A stretch of DNA of 6,209 bases from Fidelibacterota bacterium (lineage in GTDB: Bacteria > Fidelibacterota > Marinisomatia > SCGC-AAA003-L08 > D37C17): positions 4,209 through 10,417 of the forward strand of contig PAJD01000010.1 of the NCBI GenBank assembly GCA_002705605.1. The letters run 5' to 3'. The notes beneath the pieces were generated by a model. The model was given only the letters and a program-made list of their open reading frames with translations, was not told the origin of the DNA and did not search any database. The position numbers and the translations under genes were made by a program. This document shows positions 5,836-6,209 of the stretch, piece after piece. Position 1 is the first letter of the stretch. The number at the start of each line of letters is the position of its first letter.

Positions 5836-6209
5836 CTAGTCCATTAGTCCATCGACGTCGTATTTAGAGAAAAATTCCCAAATGACGCTGGCAGAATCAA
5901 TATCGAATACTCGAGTGCCTTTAAGGCTTGGCCATTGATGACGCAGCCCATCGAGATAATAAAGTTCCACTGACACATCGTTCATGCATCCATTATAGAC
6001 CGAAAGTGTCCCACCCAATCCATCCCCATCGTTGTCTTCAATGATGATTTCCGATGGCGTCACATTGCAAGCATTGTAATTGACCCAAAACTCCATGACA
6101 TCATCAATGGGTTTCATATTGTCATTCCCTTCATAGGGTACCGTATTATCCTTGGCGCCATGGATTTGCATGACGGGCATGGGATGCTTTGCGTCGCATT
6201 CATCAAAGG
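5836..6209 (-). CDS. PHB-depolymerase/LpqC-like secreted esterase (C-terminal 123 residues, N-terminus beyond right edge)
   Basis: The frame is open from the right edge to TAG at 5838-5836, and the Met at 6180 is internal, not the start. The visible part begins with PVMQIHGAKDNTVPYEG, the family's 'HG-x-x-D-x-x-VPY' segment that carries the catalytic Asp (here at 6148-6150). It ends with GLRHQWP, the 'GG-x-H-x-WP' segment that carries the catalytic His (5938-5940). Two cysteines in YNAC and YNGC match a pair usual in the family and are probably disulfide-bonded. Members are alpha/beta-hydrolase esterases, usually exported, acting on polyhydroxybutyrate, feruloyl or acetyl esters; the exact substrate cannot be told here. 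The nucleophile (GxSxG) lies outside the window. A DNDGDG loop between the cysteines looks like a calcium-binding loop. The C-terminus is a normal end for the family. Confidence 0.85.
   Translation of the reverse strand, partial: FDECDAKHPMPVMQIHGAKDNTVPYEGNDNMKPIDDVMEFWVNYNACNVTPSEIIIEDNDGDGLGGTLSVYNGCMNDVSVELYYLDGLRHQWPSLKGTRVFDIDSASVIWEFFSKYDVDGLMD

Overview
The window comes from a moderately AT-rich bacterial genome: lines I counted by hand run from about 23% to 45% G+C. All recognisable genes lie on the minus strand, so transcription runs right to left. Signal-peptide-like and small membrane proteins, together with a PHB-depolymerase-type secreted esterase, are compatible with a Gram-negative bacterium, perhaps an aquatic proteobacterium. 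That placement is weak and rests on no marker gene.

The left two thirds (1-4662) is a compact three-gene operon. Reading in the direction of transcription, it starts with a small TerB-like helical protein (4662-4300). This overlaps by 4 bp a GTG-started, MORC-like GHKL ATPase (4303-2885). Two bases further on, a Z1-domain superfamily II helicase-like protein begins (2882 to beyond the left edge). The Z1 frame is open over 960 codons and is the largest gene here; it leaves the window before its stop. MORC-type GHKL ATPase plus Z1 protein is the core of a known class of restriction-like anti-invader operons, often carrying a Dcm-type methylase, a Vsr nuclease, a PD-(D/E)XK nuclease and an AIPR-family protein. 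Here no methylase or Vsr gene precedes the ATPase; a TerB-like gene takes that place. This variant is the best candidate in the window for a little-described system.

The right third looks unrelated to defence. At the right edge is the C-terminal end of an LpqC/PHB-depolymerase-like esterase (5836-6209), followed after 5 bp by a possible 29-residue membrane microprotein (5830-5741). After a 181-bp AT-rich gap comes a translationally coupled pair: a secreted four-cysteine protein (5559-5011) and a single-pass membrane protein (5014-4772). A 109-bp AT-rich gap (4663-4771) separates this block from the defence operon and is the likely location of the operon's promoter.

No tRNA, rRNA, CRISPR array, insertion sequence or strong intrinsic terminator was recognised.
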